Origin: JAXLQL01 sp046331625
Lineage (GTDB): Bacteria > Acidobacteriota > Terriglobia > Bryobacterales > Bryobacteraceae
DNA: 64,000 nucleotides
NCBI GenBank assembly: GCA_046331625.1
Contig: JAXLQL010000037.1
Location: 7,291 to 71,290 of the forward strand
Reading direction: 5' to 3'
Shown: in pieces, positions 43,388 through 50,935 of the stretch
Layout: every line of letters starts with the position of its first letter
Position numbering within the stretch: position 1 is the stretch's first letter
Notes under the pieces: generated by a model
Told to the model about the DNA's origin: nothing
Database searches by the model: none
What the model saw: only the letters and a program-made list of their open reading frames with translations
Position numbers and translations under genes: made by a program

Positions 43388-43780
43388 CTACTTCACTTGC
43401 AATGACGCTATGAACTCGGTGACGTTCTTCACGCGCACCTTGCTCAGGTCGCGATCAAAGTAGACTTCGCTGAAGGCGGGCCCCCAGACCGGCATCTCGC
43501 GCGAACCATGAGGGGCCAGTGGACTGGCGCCGAGGATCGTGCGCTCCACGGCATCGTAAGGAAACTTCCCTTTGTTCTGTCTGGAGAGCCGCGTCAGGTC
43601 AGTGGGTTTGGTCTTCAGCGCGGCGGCAGTGGGGCCGGCGCCCTTGCCGTCGGGGCCGTGGCAGGAGGCGCAATGCGCGAGGAAGAGCTCCTTGCCGTTG
43701 ACCTCGGTAACGTATCTCTTGTTGTCGGCAGCGGCCGCCAGCGAGCAAGCCGCCAACAGCACCACGATGAATCGTGCCAT
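43388..43780 (-). CDS. Small periplasmic cytochrome c
   Basis: A 130-residue class I cytochrome c: signal MARFIVVLLAACSLAAAADN, heme site HCASCHGPDGKGAGPTAAAL, and a distal Met candidate in SREMPVWGPAF. GAGGG stands before the ATG. Longer upstream reading in frame is antisense to the nuclease gene and rejected. It lies 15 bp after the sulfatase gene start on the same strand. Confidence 0.9.
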   Translation of the reverse strand: MARFIVVLLAACSLAAAADNKRYVTEVNGKELFLAHCASCHGPDGKGAGPTAAALKTKPTDLTRLSRQNKGKFPYDAVERTILGASPLAPHGSREMPVWGPAFSEVYFDRDLSKVRVKNVTEFIASLQVK

Positions 43781-43921
43781 TTCGCCCTCCCTGGGTGAAG
43801 GAGCATCTGAGGGGCCACTCGGCGCCGCTGGAAACGATGGCTGACGCCGTGCCCGCACCGGTGTATTGGGTGCTTTGCCCCACCCGGGCACTGCCTGGAC
43901 GCAACGGTACACTGAAAGCTT

Positions 43922-45313
43922 ATGAAACTGACGTTCTGGGGCGCGGTGCGCACGGTCACGGGCTCCATGCATGAGGTCGCGGTGGATGGGCAGCGGTTTC
44001 TGCTCGATTGTGGTTTGTACCAGGGCCGCCGGGAAGAAGCCTTCGAACGGAACAGCCAATTTCCATTCCCGGCGCGATCGATCGCGGGAGTGGTTCTGTC
44101 TCATGCGCACATCGATCACAGCGGCAATCTGCCGTCCCTGGCGCGGAACGGTTATGAGGGTGATGTCCACGCGACGCCAGCCACGGTGGACCTATGTGAT
44201 GCGATGCTCAAAGACTCGGCTTTCTTGCAGGAGAAAGACGCGGACTTCGTGAACCGGCTCGAACGGAACCGCAAGAAGAAGCCCGTGGAGCCGCTCTACC
44301 GGATCGCCGACGCCGAGCGAATCCTCGAAAGCTTTCGGCCCACCGGGTATCACCAGCCGAAACATTTGACAAACGAATTGTCGTTCGAGTACTACGACGC
44401 CGGGCACCTGCTGGGATCGGCGGCGATGCAGTTGACGTATCGCAACAACGGCCAGAGCGTGCGCCTGACGTTCTCGGGCGATGTGGGGCGAAAGGGGCTA
44501 CCGATCATTCGCGATCCCGAGACGATGCCCGAGACCGACTACCTGATCATGGAGAGCACCTACGGCAACCGGCTGCACGAGCACGAAGGCGCTGTACTTG
44601 ACCGGTTGGCCGCGGTAATCAATCGGACCGCGGAGCGCGGAGGGAAAGTGATTGTGCCGGCGTTCGCCGTGGGCCGCACGCAGCAACTGGTACTGCTGCT
44701 GCACGAATTGGTGGAGCGCAAGGCGATCCCGTCGATTCCGATCTACGTGGACAGTCCGCTGGCGGTGAACGCCACCGATGCGTATCGCCGCCACTCGGAT
44801 GTGTACGACGCCGAGACGGCGCGTTTCCTGCAAGAAGGCGAAGATCCGCTCGGGTTCGGGATGCTGCGCTATATTCGCGACGCGGCGGAATCCAAGAAGC
44901 TGAACGACATGCGTGGTCCGATGGTGATCATCTCGGCTTCCGGCATGTGCGAAGCGGGGCGCATCCTGCATCATTTGCGAAACAATATCGAGGATCCGCG
45001 TTGCACGGTGCTGATCGTGGGGTTCCAGGCCGAGCACACGCTGGGACGGAAGATCGTGGAGAAGCGTTTCGAGGTGCCGATCTTCGGAGTGCCCACGCGG
45101 TTGCGGGCCGAGGTGGTGACGATCAACGAACTCTCCGGTCACGCCGATCGCAACGAACTGCTCGAATGGATGAAGCCGTTCGCGCGCGGATTGAAGAAGG
45201 TGTTCCTGGTGCACGGCGAAATCGCGCAGGGTGAGCCGCTGGCGGCGGCGATCCGAGAGACGTACGGCGTAGAGGCGGTGATTCCGAACCGGGGTGAGAG
45301 CTTCAGCATCTAG
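43922..45313 (+). CDS. Metallo-beta-lactamase/beta-CASP ribonuclease-like protein
   Basis: A 463-residue RNA-processing-type nuclease of the CPSF73/Ysh1-like group. Motifs: LLDCGLYQG, HAHIDHSG (61-68) as the HxHxDH zinc site, YDAGHLLGS, FSGDVGRKGLP, then the beta-CASP block with IMESTYGNRLHE, VIVPAFAVGRTQQLVLLLHE, IISASGMCEAGRILHHL and ELSGHADRNELLEWM. A C-terminal VFLVHGE completes the KH-less form. It would cut RNA as a housekeeping factor. Confidence 0.92.
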   Translation: MKLTFWGAVRTVTGSMHEVAVDGQRFLLDCGLYQGRREEAFERNSQFPFPARSIAGVVLSHAHIDHSGNLPSLARNGYEGDVHATPATVDLCDAMLKDSAFLQEKDADFVNRLERNRKKKPVEPLYRIADAERILESFRPTGYHQPKHLTNELSFEYYDAGHLLGSAAMQLTYRNNGQSVRLTFSGDVGRKGLPIIRDPETMPETDYLIMESTYGNRLHEHEGAVLDRLAAVINRTAERGGKVIVPAFAVGRTQQLVLLLHELVERKAIPSIPIYVDSPLAVNATDAYRRHSDVYDAETARFLQEGEDPLGFGMLRYIRDAAESKKLNDMRGPMVIISASGMCEAGRILHHLRNNIEDPRCTVLIVGFQAEHTLGRKIVEKRFEVPIFGVPTRLRAEVVTINELSGHADRNELLEWMKPFARGLKKVFLVHGEIAQGEPLAAAIRETYGVEAVIPNRGESFSI

Positions 45314-45317
45314 TTCC

Positions 45318-46103
45318 ATGGTGCTGTTCACCGATCTCGACGGCACGCTGCTCGATCACGATACCTATGAGTGGGCTCCGGCACGGCCGGCGATCGAGTT
45401 GCTGCGCGAGAAGGGAATCCCGTGGATCATCGTCACGAGCAAGACGCGCGCCGAGGTGGACCTGTGGCGCGCGGAACTGGGGCATACGCATCCGTACATC
45501 GTGGAGAACGGCGGGGCGATCTACATTCCGGGCGAGGCTCCTGTGCGGTATGGTGCGAGCTACGCGGAGTTGACGGAGGCACTCGAGCTCGCGGCTCGGG
45601 AGAGCGGATGCGCGGTGCGTGGGTTCGCTCGGATGACGGTGGACGACGTGGTGGCGGCGACCGGGCTTCCGCGCGAGGCGGCTGCGCTTGCCAAGGTCCG
45701 GGAGCATGACGAAGCTTTCGAAGTGCTGACTCCGGAGCGGCAAGAGGCGCTGGTGGCGGCGATTCGGGCCATGGGGTTCCATCTTACGCGCGGGGGGCGG
45801 TTCTGGCACATCATCGGGGATAACGACAAGGCTCGAGCGGTGGCGGAACTGCAGCGGCGGTATGGGGGCGAGTCGATTGGGCTGGGGGATGGTCCGAATG
45901 ATGCGGCGTTTTTGAACCGGATGGATCATCCGGTGATTGTGCGATCGAAGCACGAGGCGGAGATGCGGAGGTTGGTCCCGCGAGGAGTGGTGACGGCGGA
46001 GGCGGGTCCGCGGGGGTGGAATGAGGCGGTGCTGCGGTTGTGTGGCGGGATCGATGCTGATCGTGACGAGACTGTCCAGCGAGCACGTGGCGAACAAAAA
46101 TAG
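45318..46103 (+). CDS. Mannosyl-3-phosphoglycerate phosphatase-like HAD hydrolase
   Basis: A 261-residue HAD-IIB phosphatase: FTDLDGTLLDHDTYEW (nucleophile Asp5), VTSKTRAEVDLWRAELGHTH, YIVENGGAIYIP and GLGDGPNDAAFL (acidic loop). This is the MpgP/YedP family, which removes phosphate to give mannosylglycerate, a compatible solute. The matching mannosyl-3-phosphoglycerate synthase is not adjacent. It starts 4 bp after the nuclease stop. Confidence 0.85.
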   Translation: MVLFTDLDGTLLDHDTYEWAPARPAIELLREKGIPWIIVTSKTRAEVDLWRAELGHTHPYIVENGGAIYIPGEAPVRYGASYAELTEALELAARESGCAVRGFARMTVDDVVAATGLPREAAALAKVREHDEAFEVLTPERQEALVAAIRAMGFHLTRGGRFWHIIGDNDKARAVAELQRRYGGESIGLGDGPNDAAFLNRMDHPVIVRSKHEAEMRRLVPRGVVTAEAGPRGWNEAVLRLCGGIDADRDETVQRARGEQK

Positions 46104-46116
46104 CCACATGTGGCTA
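46101..46116. promoter_or_regulatory. Perfect 16-bp palindrome, probable operator of the VapBC-type module
   Basis: TAGCCACATGTGGCTA is a perfect palindrome ending 10 bp before the antitoxin ATG; its first three bases are also the stop codon of the phosphatase gene. Phd/YefM-type antitoxins repress their own promoter at such sites. Confidence 0.75.
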
Positions 46117-46126
46117 CAATCGAGAC

Positions 46127-46414
46127 ATGCGAGTCGGCATCCGAGAATTGAGAGACAACCTGAGTCAGTATATTCGCCGGGCCGAGTCGGGTGAGCGCAT
46201 CGAGATTACGGCCCACGGACGCACAGTGGCGGAACTCGCACCGCCATCTTCGACCCGCGACCGGAGCATGCATCCGATCGATCGGCTCATAGAGGCTGGT
46301 GTGGCTAGAGCAGCGATCGAAAGCGGAGACCCGCTCGAGCACTGGCCCGATATTCATCTGCCTCCGGGCACTGTCAAAGCCTTGATCGATGCCGACCGTG
46401 AAGAAAAGTATTAG
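46127..46414 (+). CDS. Phd/YefM-type antitoxin
   Basis: A 95-residue antitoxin with the N-terminal dimeric DNA-binding fold of Phd/YefM (MRVGIRELRDNLSQYIRRAE, ERIEITAHGRTVAELAPP) and a C-terminal acidic tail (PDIHLPPGTVKALIDADREE) to block the toxin. It overlaps the next gene by 26 bp. A perfect palindrome sits at its promoter. Confidence 0.9.
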   Translation: MRVGIRELRDNLSQYIRRAESGERIEITAHGRTVAELAPPSSTRDRSMHPIDRLIEAGVARAAIESGDPLEHWPDIHLPPGTVKALIDADREEKY

Positions 46415-46892
46415 CGCGAGACGGCGCCACACTGGGAGGCCAAGCCGCCAGAATGTCAGTGGCGAGACGGAGTTCGTCGGGATCCGATACTTGGAGTCGA
46501 GCGCTGTTTGTGCGGCATTGCTCGAACGTGATGCAGCCGCCCGTACTTCGTTGCGCGCTCCGGGTAGGCGTGTTACCTCCGCACTCACGATCACGGAAGT
46601 GGGCCGCTCGATTGTCCGGGCGCAGGTAGCAGGTAGACTGAACCAACAGCAGGGTCGAACGGCGTTCCTCGGCCTCCAAACGCTGGTGCGGCGAACCGAA
46701 ATCATCAGTGTGACCGAGGTTGTGTTGACGCGAGCAGGCCAGCCGTTCCCGGTCGAACCCGTTCGCACGCTGGATGCCATCCATTTGGCGACCCTCGAGG
46801 CCATCGGCGCCCCTCCTGCGCTGGTGACTGTGGTGACCCGCGACATCCGAGTTCGCGAAAACGCAATGGCGCTGGGCTACGCGGTCGAATAA
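46389..46892 (+). CDS. vapC: PIN-domain toxin (VapC-like)
   Basis: A PIN-fold RNase of about 140 residues plus a short, probably untranslated, N-terminal stretch; the core starts near VGIRYLESSAVCAALLERDA. Acidic positions: ESSA (Glu instead of the common Asp), TEVGRSIV, LDAIHLAT, and TRDIRVRENAMALGYAV. The start may be further in (for instance a GTG near 46470), as the first 25 residues look like noise. The order antitoxin-toxin with overlap is that of VapBC. Confidence 0.85.
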   Translation: MPTVKKSISARRRHTGRPSRQNVSGETEFVGIRYLESSAVCAALLERDAAARTSLRAPGRRVTSALTITEVGRSIVRAQVAGRLNQQQGRTAFLGLQTLVRRTEIISVTEVVLTRAGQPFPVEPVRTLDAIHLATLEAIGAPPALVTVVTRDIRVRENAMALGYAVE

Positions 46893-46949
46893 GGGGCGGG
46901 TTGATGCCGGACCGGCATGTTTCTACGGGCTTCGGCGTGAAGGCCGGCA

Positions 46950-46989
46950 GCGGGACTGAAGTCCCGCACTGGCAAAGCCCGCCCCACAC
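46950..46989 (+). repeat. REP-like repeat, copy 7
   Basis: GCGGGACTGAAGTCCCGC with a reduced second stem (TGGCAAAGCCCGCCCCACAC). It lies between the toxin and the acetamidase gene. Confidence 0.8.
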
Positions 46990-47044
46990 GGCAAGGCCAC
47001 TGCCGATATCGGAAACGGCGTCGACGTGATATGCTGCCGTTTCC

Positions 47045-47932
47045 ATGCTCCACATTCCGCTCGGAGAGCTCCACTATGAATTCAGCCGGCACACCGAACC
47101 GCGAGCGCGCATCGAGCCGGGCACGCGGCTGACGATTGAATCGCAGGACGCGTTTTCCGGGCAGATCCGGAGCGAATCCGACCGCCGCGACAAGACGAAG
47201 ATGCCGTACTCGAACCCGGTCACGGGCCCGATCCATGTCGCGGGCGCGGAGCCCGGGGATTCGCTCGCTGTCACGATTCACGCGATCACGCCCACGCTCG
47301 GACGTTGCTTCACGCGCACTTCCGATCCGAAGCAGCTTGCCGAGTGGCTGGGCACCGATTGTCCACACGGTACGCATGTGTGCGAGATCTCGGATGGCGT
47401 GATTCACTGGAGCGACCGCGTGAAGATTCCGTACACGCCGATGCTCGGATGCATCGGGACGGCGCCGGCTTGGGGTGTGCCGACAACGAACCCGGCTGGT
47501 CCGCATGGGGGCAACATGGATATCGTCGAGACGCGGCCGGGGGCAACGGTACATCTGCCCGTGCTCGTGCCAGGAGCGCTGCTCTACCTCGGTGACGCAC
47601 ATGCCGCGATGGGGCACGGCGAGCTCTCGGCATCGGGACTCGAGATGCCCGCTCTTACCGAGATCACGGTGGATTTGGTGAAAGGCAAGTCGATTCCATC
47701 GCCACGCATCGTGACCGCGGACGAGATCGTGGCGATTTCTTCGGCGACTCCGATGGAGCGCGCCGTGGCGCAGGCTTACGGGTGGCTGATCCTATGGATG
47801 GAATCGGACTTCGGGTGGGATCGTTGGAAGGCGTATGACCTGCTGACGCACGCGGGGCGGATTTCGGTAGGTTACTATGCGTCCGGATCGGTGGCGGCAA
47901 AAGTGGAGAGGAAGTATCTGTGGGTTCGATGA
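47045..47932 (+). CDS. Acetamidase/formamidase family hydrolase
   Basis: A 295-residue FmdA/AmdA-fold enzyme releasing ammonia from short amides. Typical pieces: VTGPIHVAGAEPGDSLAVTI, MLGCIGTAPAWG, PAGPHGGNMDIVETRPGATV (metal or substrate loop), LPVLVPGALLYLGDAHAAMG with HGELS. The C-terminus is shorter than in the 400-residue forms. The final codons overlap the start of the next gene. Confidence 0.9.
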   Translation: MLHIPLGELHYEFSRHTEPRARIEPGTRLTIESQDAFSGQIRSESDRRDKTKMPYSNPVTGPIHVAGAEPGDSLAVTIHAITPTLGRCFTRTSDPKQLAEWLGTDCPHGTHVCEISDGVIHWSDRVKIPYTPMLGCIGTAPAWGVPTTNPAGPHGGNMDIVETRPGATVHLPVLVPGALLYLGDAHAAMGHGELSASGLEMPALTEITVDLVKGKSIPSPRIVTADEIVAISSATPMERAVAQAYGWLILWMESDFGWDRWKAYDLLTHAGRISVGYYASGSVAAKVERKYLWVR

Positions 47933-49959
47933 TCGTCCGGTTCGGTCCGTATGAGCTCGACCGGAAGAGCGGGGAACTGCGCAAGCACGGCATCCGTGTT
48001 CGTCTGCAGGGAAAGCCGTTCCAGGTGCTCGAGGCGCTACTCGAACATCCGGGCGAGGTCTTGTCGCGCGAGGAACTGCAGCGCCTGTTGTGGTCCGCCG
48101 ACACTGCGGTGGATTTCGAGAACGGACTGAACATCGCGATCAAGCGCCTGCGAACAGCGCTGGCGGATTCGGCCGATACGCCGCTTTACGTGGAGACGGT
48201 GGCGCGCTCGGGATACCGGTTTATCGCTCCCGTGGAGCGCCCGGCCGCTCCCGCTGTGGAAGTGAAGCCGCCAGTGCCTCCCGCGCCGCGAGTGAGTCGG
48301 ATGCGGCCCGCAGCACTGGTGGCCCTGTTGGCCGCAGGCGCAATCGGCACCTGGGCGCTGCGTGTGTTCGAGAGTGCGGAGAAGCCTCGCTTCCGCCAGG
48401 TGACGTTCCGGCGCGGGCAGGTCTGGAACGCGCGGTTCGCGCCCGATGGACAGAGCATTCTCTACGCGGCGCAGTGGGATGGCGGTCCACGGGAGATCTA
48501 CCACACGAGCGGCGTGAGTCCGGAGTCGCGGCCCTTGGGGCACGGCGAAGCGTCTCTAGCCGCGGTGTCGGCGCGAGGCGACGTGGCGCTCTCGATATTC
48601 GATGGAACGATGCCGACTTCGGGCGCGACGCTATTCACGGTTCCGATGAACGGGGGCGCGCCCGTGATGCTGGAACGTAGCGTCATGTCGGCAGACTGGG
48701 CAGCGGACGGGAAGTCAATGGCGCTGGTTCGACTGGCAGCGGGCGAGAGCCGGCTCGAGTATCCGGTGGGCAAGGTGTTGTTCCAGACGGCCGGATGGCT
48801 TTCGAACATACGGCTTTCGCCAGACGGCTCGCGGATTGCGTTCATTCTGCATCCGCGGAGACATGACGATGCGGGCGTGGTGCGGATCCTGACGGCGGCG
48901 GGCGCCGATCTTGCCACGTCGAGCCAATGGACCAGCGCGAGCGGCCTCGCCTGGGAGCGCGGTGGCGGAGCAGTCTGGGTGACGGCAACAGCCGATGAAG
49001 CTCCGCGATCGCTGTGGCGTGTGGCACTCGACGGGCGCGCAAGCCCGATCATCTCGGCGCCGGGAACATTGACGCTGCATGACGTGTCGCCTTCGGGGCG
49101 CGCTCTGGTGGCGCGATCGAGCCAACGACTGGAGATGGCCGTCCGGTGGAAGGGCGATACCGCAGACCGGCCGGTCTCGTGGCTCGATTGGTCGCGCGTA
49201 GCCGACGTTCATTCCGCTACGCGGCGGATTTTGTTCGACGAGAGTGGCGAAGCCACCGGCGGACGCTCGTTGGCTTACGTCTATTCGGGCGATACCGGTC
49301 AGGCACTGCAACTGGGAGAAGGGTTGGCCGAGGCGCTCACGCTCGACGGACGCCGGGCGCTGCTGGTGAGTTCGAAAGACCGGTCGCGGCTATTTCTGGT
49401 TCCGGTGACAGGCGGGAAGCAAGAGCCGTTGCCCGCTACCGGACTCGAGTATCAGTGGGTGCGCTTTCTGCCCGCGGGAGACCGGGTTCTGGCGCAGGCT
49501 TCGAAGCCGGGCGAAGGGCTGCGGCTATACACGCACCGGCTCGACGGATCGGATGCGGTGGCGGTGAGTGGTCCGATGGTGACGCGTCATGCGGCGATCT
49601 CGCCCGATGGGAAACAGGTGGCCGTGGCGGGTAGCGATGGCGTGCTGACTTTGTATCCCACAGGCGGAGGAACCGGCCGCACGGTGGCGACCCCGGAGCC
49701 ATTGGGTCCGCTGCGATGGCGGCGCGATGGGAAGCTGCTGGTGCAACATCTGGGGCGGTATTCAGAGGTGCCGGCGCGAGTCTCCGTGCTGGATCTGGCC
49801 ACGGGCAAGCTCGAGCGATGGCGCGAGTTCGGTCCCGCGGATCGGGTGGGGGTGAACAACGTCACGCGGATCGTGGTGGCCGATGACGAGGAGTCTTGCG
49901 CGTTCAACTATCGGCGCGTGCTCTCTGACTTGTTCGCAGTGGATGGCTTGAAGCGGTGA
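47920..49959 (+). CDS. CadC-type winged-helix regulator with TM and beta-propeller sensor
   Basis: A 679-residue protein. The first 100 residues are an OmpR/CadC winged helix (FGPYELDRKSGELRKHGIRV, RLQGKPFQVLEALLEHPGEV, TLYVETVARSGYRFIAPV-like). A single TM (about 128-146, PAALVALLAAGAIGTWALRV) leads to a TolB/WD40-like propeller outside (for example FRRGQVWNARFAPDGQSILY, GPMVTRHAAISPDGKQVAVA). It is a one-component membrane regulator. The GTG at 47920 is preceded by GAGAGGAAG; an ATG at 47929 that overlaps the acetamidase stop is an alternative. The target is unknown. Confidence 0.88.
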   Translation: MGSMIVRFGPYELDRKSGELRKHGIRVRLQGKPFQVLEALLEHPGEVLSREELQRLLWSADTAVDFENGLNIAIKRLRTALADSADTPLYVETVARSGYRFIAPVERPAAPAVEVKPPVPPAPRVSRMRPAALVALLAAGAIGTWALRVFESAEKPRFRQVTFRRGQVWNARFAPDGQSILYAAQWDGGPREIYHTSGVSPESRPLGHGEASLAAVSARGDVALSIFDGTMPTSGATLFTVPMNGGAPVMLERSVMSADWAADGKSMALVRLAAGESRLEYPVGKVLFQTAGWLSNIRLSPDGSRIAFILHPRRHDDAGVVRILTAAGADLATSSQWTSASGLAWERGGGAVWVTATADEAPRSLWRVALDGRASPIISAPGTLTLHDVSPSGRALVARSSQRLEMAVRWKGDTADRPVSWLDWSRVADVHSATRRILFDESGEATGGRSLAYVYSGDTGQALQLGEGLAEALTLDGRRALLVSSKDRSRLFLVPVTGGKQEPLPATGLEYQWVRFLPAGDRVLAQASKPGEGLRLYTHRLDGSDAVAVSGPMVTRHAAISPDGKQVAVAGSDGVLTLYPTGGGTGRTVATPEPLGPLRWRRDGKLLVQHLGRYSEVPARVSVLDLATGKLERWREFGPADRVGVNNVTRIVVADDEESCAFNYRRVLSDLFAVDGLKR

Positions 49960-50043
49960 CAGAGCCCGCGGCAACGGCAAGCGAATCAGCGATTTGAACC
50001 GACAGCGCGCGTCTATTGACCGGACGCGGCAAACGCGTGCCTA

Positions 50044-50862
50044 ATGGCATTCATGATTCGCACTCAGGTTGTCTCCACACTCACTCTCATGACTCTCGCG
50101 TTTGCGCCCGCATTTGGCCAGACGCCTCCCGCGCCTACAGTGGACCGAGTCGGGTTCCCGCAAGGCTATCAGCAGACGTTCACGAAGCTGCTGCAGTTCG
50201 ACCGCTCCGACAACGGGCAGATCCGCGTCATCTACGGGAACGCGCTTGCGGCCAACACGCGATGGTGGGAGCCGTATCCTTACGGAGCGGTCTTGCTGTT
50301 CGAGTCGTGGGGTTCGCAGCGCGATGCTCAGAACAACCTCGTCTATGACGGGAACGGGCGGCTGATTCCCACCGCCCTGACCACGCTGTTCGTGCAGCGG
50401 AAGGAGCGCGGGTTCGGCGAGGCGTACGGTCCGAACCGCAACGGCGAGTGGGAGTACATGTCGTACCGGCCGGACGGCACGGCAGCCAACGCTCCTACCA
50501 CCACGGGCGCGTGCGCGGTGTGTCATGTGCTCGCGGGTCCGCAAAACGACTACATCTTCCGGCGCCAGGATTTCGCGAATCCGTACAATCCCAACGGATC
50601 GAGCGGCGCCTCTCCGACGGCGACCATCTCACGCTACAAGTTCGTTCCAGGCGATATTTCCGTGCCGAAGGGGGCGACGGTCACCTGGTACAACGATGAC
50701 GTGGTGGAGCACAATATCACTTCACCGGATGCGAGCTTCAACTCGGGCTCGATGTTTTCGGGAGCGAGCTTCGGCTTCAAGTTCGACACCGCGGGTGAGT
50801 ATGAGATTCGGTGCACGATCCACGCGGGGATGCGGGCGAAGGTGAAAGTGACCGACAAGTAG
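50044..50862 (+). CDS. Cytochrome P460-cupredoxin fusion
   Basis: A 272-residue periplasmic protein (signal MAFMIRTQVV to about Gln26) with two redox domains. Residues about 35-185 are a cytochrome P460-like domain with CAVCH at 157-161 and a lysine (about 120, in VQRKERGFGE) that might be the cross-linking Lys. Residues about 190-272 are a cupredoxin: candidate copper ligands are His223 (EHNITSP), Cys257, His260 and Met263 (RCTIHAGM). The copper site would pass electrons to or from the heme. The substrate could be hydroxylamine or another small nitrogen compound; this is unproven. Confidence 0.85.
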   Translation: MAFMIRTQVVSTLTLMTLAFAPAFGQTPPAPTVDRVGFPQGYQQTFTKLLQFDRSDNGQIRVIYGNALAANTRWWEPYPYGAVLLFESWGSQRDAQNNLVYDGNGRLIPTALTTLFVQRKERGFGEAYGPNRNGEWEYMSYRPDGTAANAPTTTGACAVCHVLAGPQNDYIFRRQDFANPYNPNGSSGASPTATISRYKFVPGDISVPKGATVTWYNDDVVEHNITSPDASFNSGSMFSGASFGFKFDTAGEYEIRCTIHAGMRAKVKVTDK

Positions 50863-50884
50863 AGGGCTTTCAGAGGCAATAGAA

Positions 50885-50918
50885 AAGCCCGCGAAGGCAG
50901 GATCGCTTCCGCGGGCTT
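50885..50918. terminator. Bidirectional hairpin terminator
   Basis: AAGCCCGCGAAG and CTTCCGCGGGCTT form a 12-bp stem (one bulge) with a short loop between the convergent P460-cupredoxin gene and the Oar-like receptor gene. Confidence 0.75.
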
Positions 50919-50935
50919 CGATGAGCGTGGGCCGA

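Noticed and set aside
43781..44170. Upstream extension of the cytochrome c gene
   Set aside because: Antisense to the beta-CASP nuclease; a signal peptide and ribosome site define 43780.
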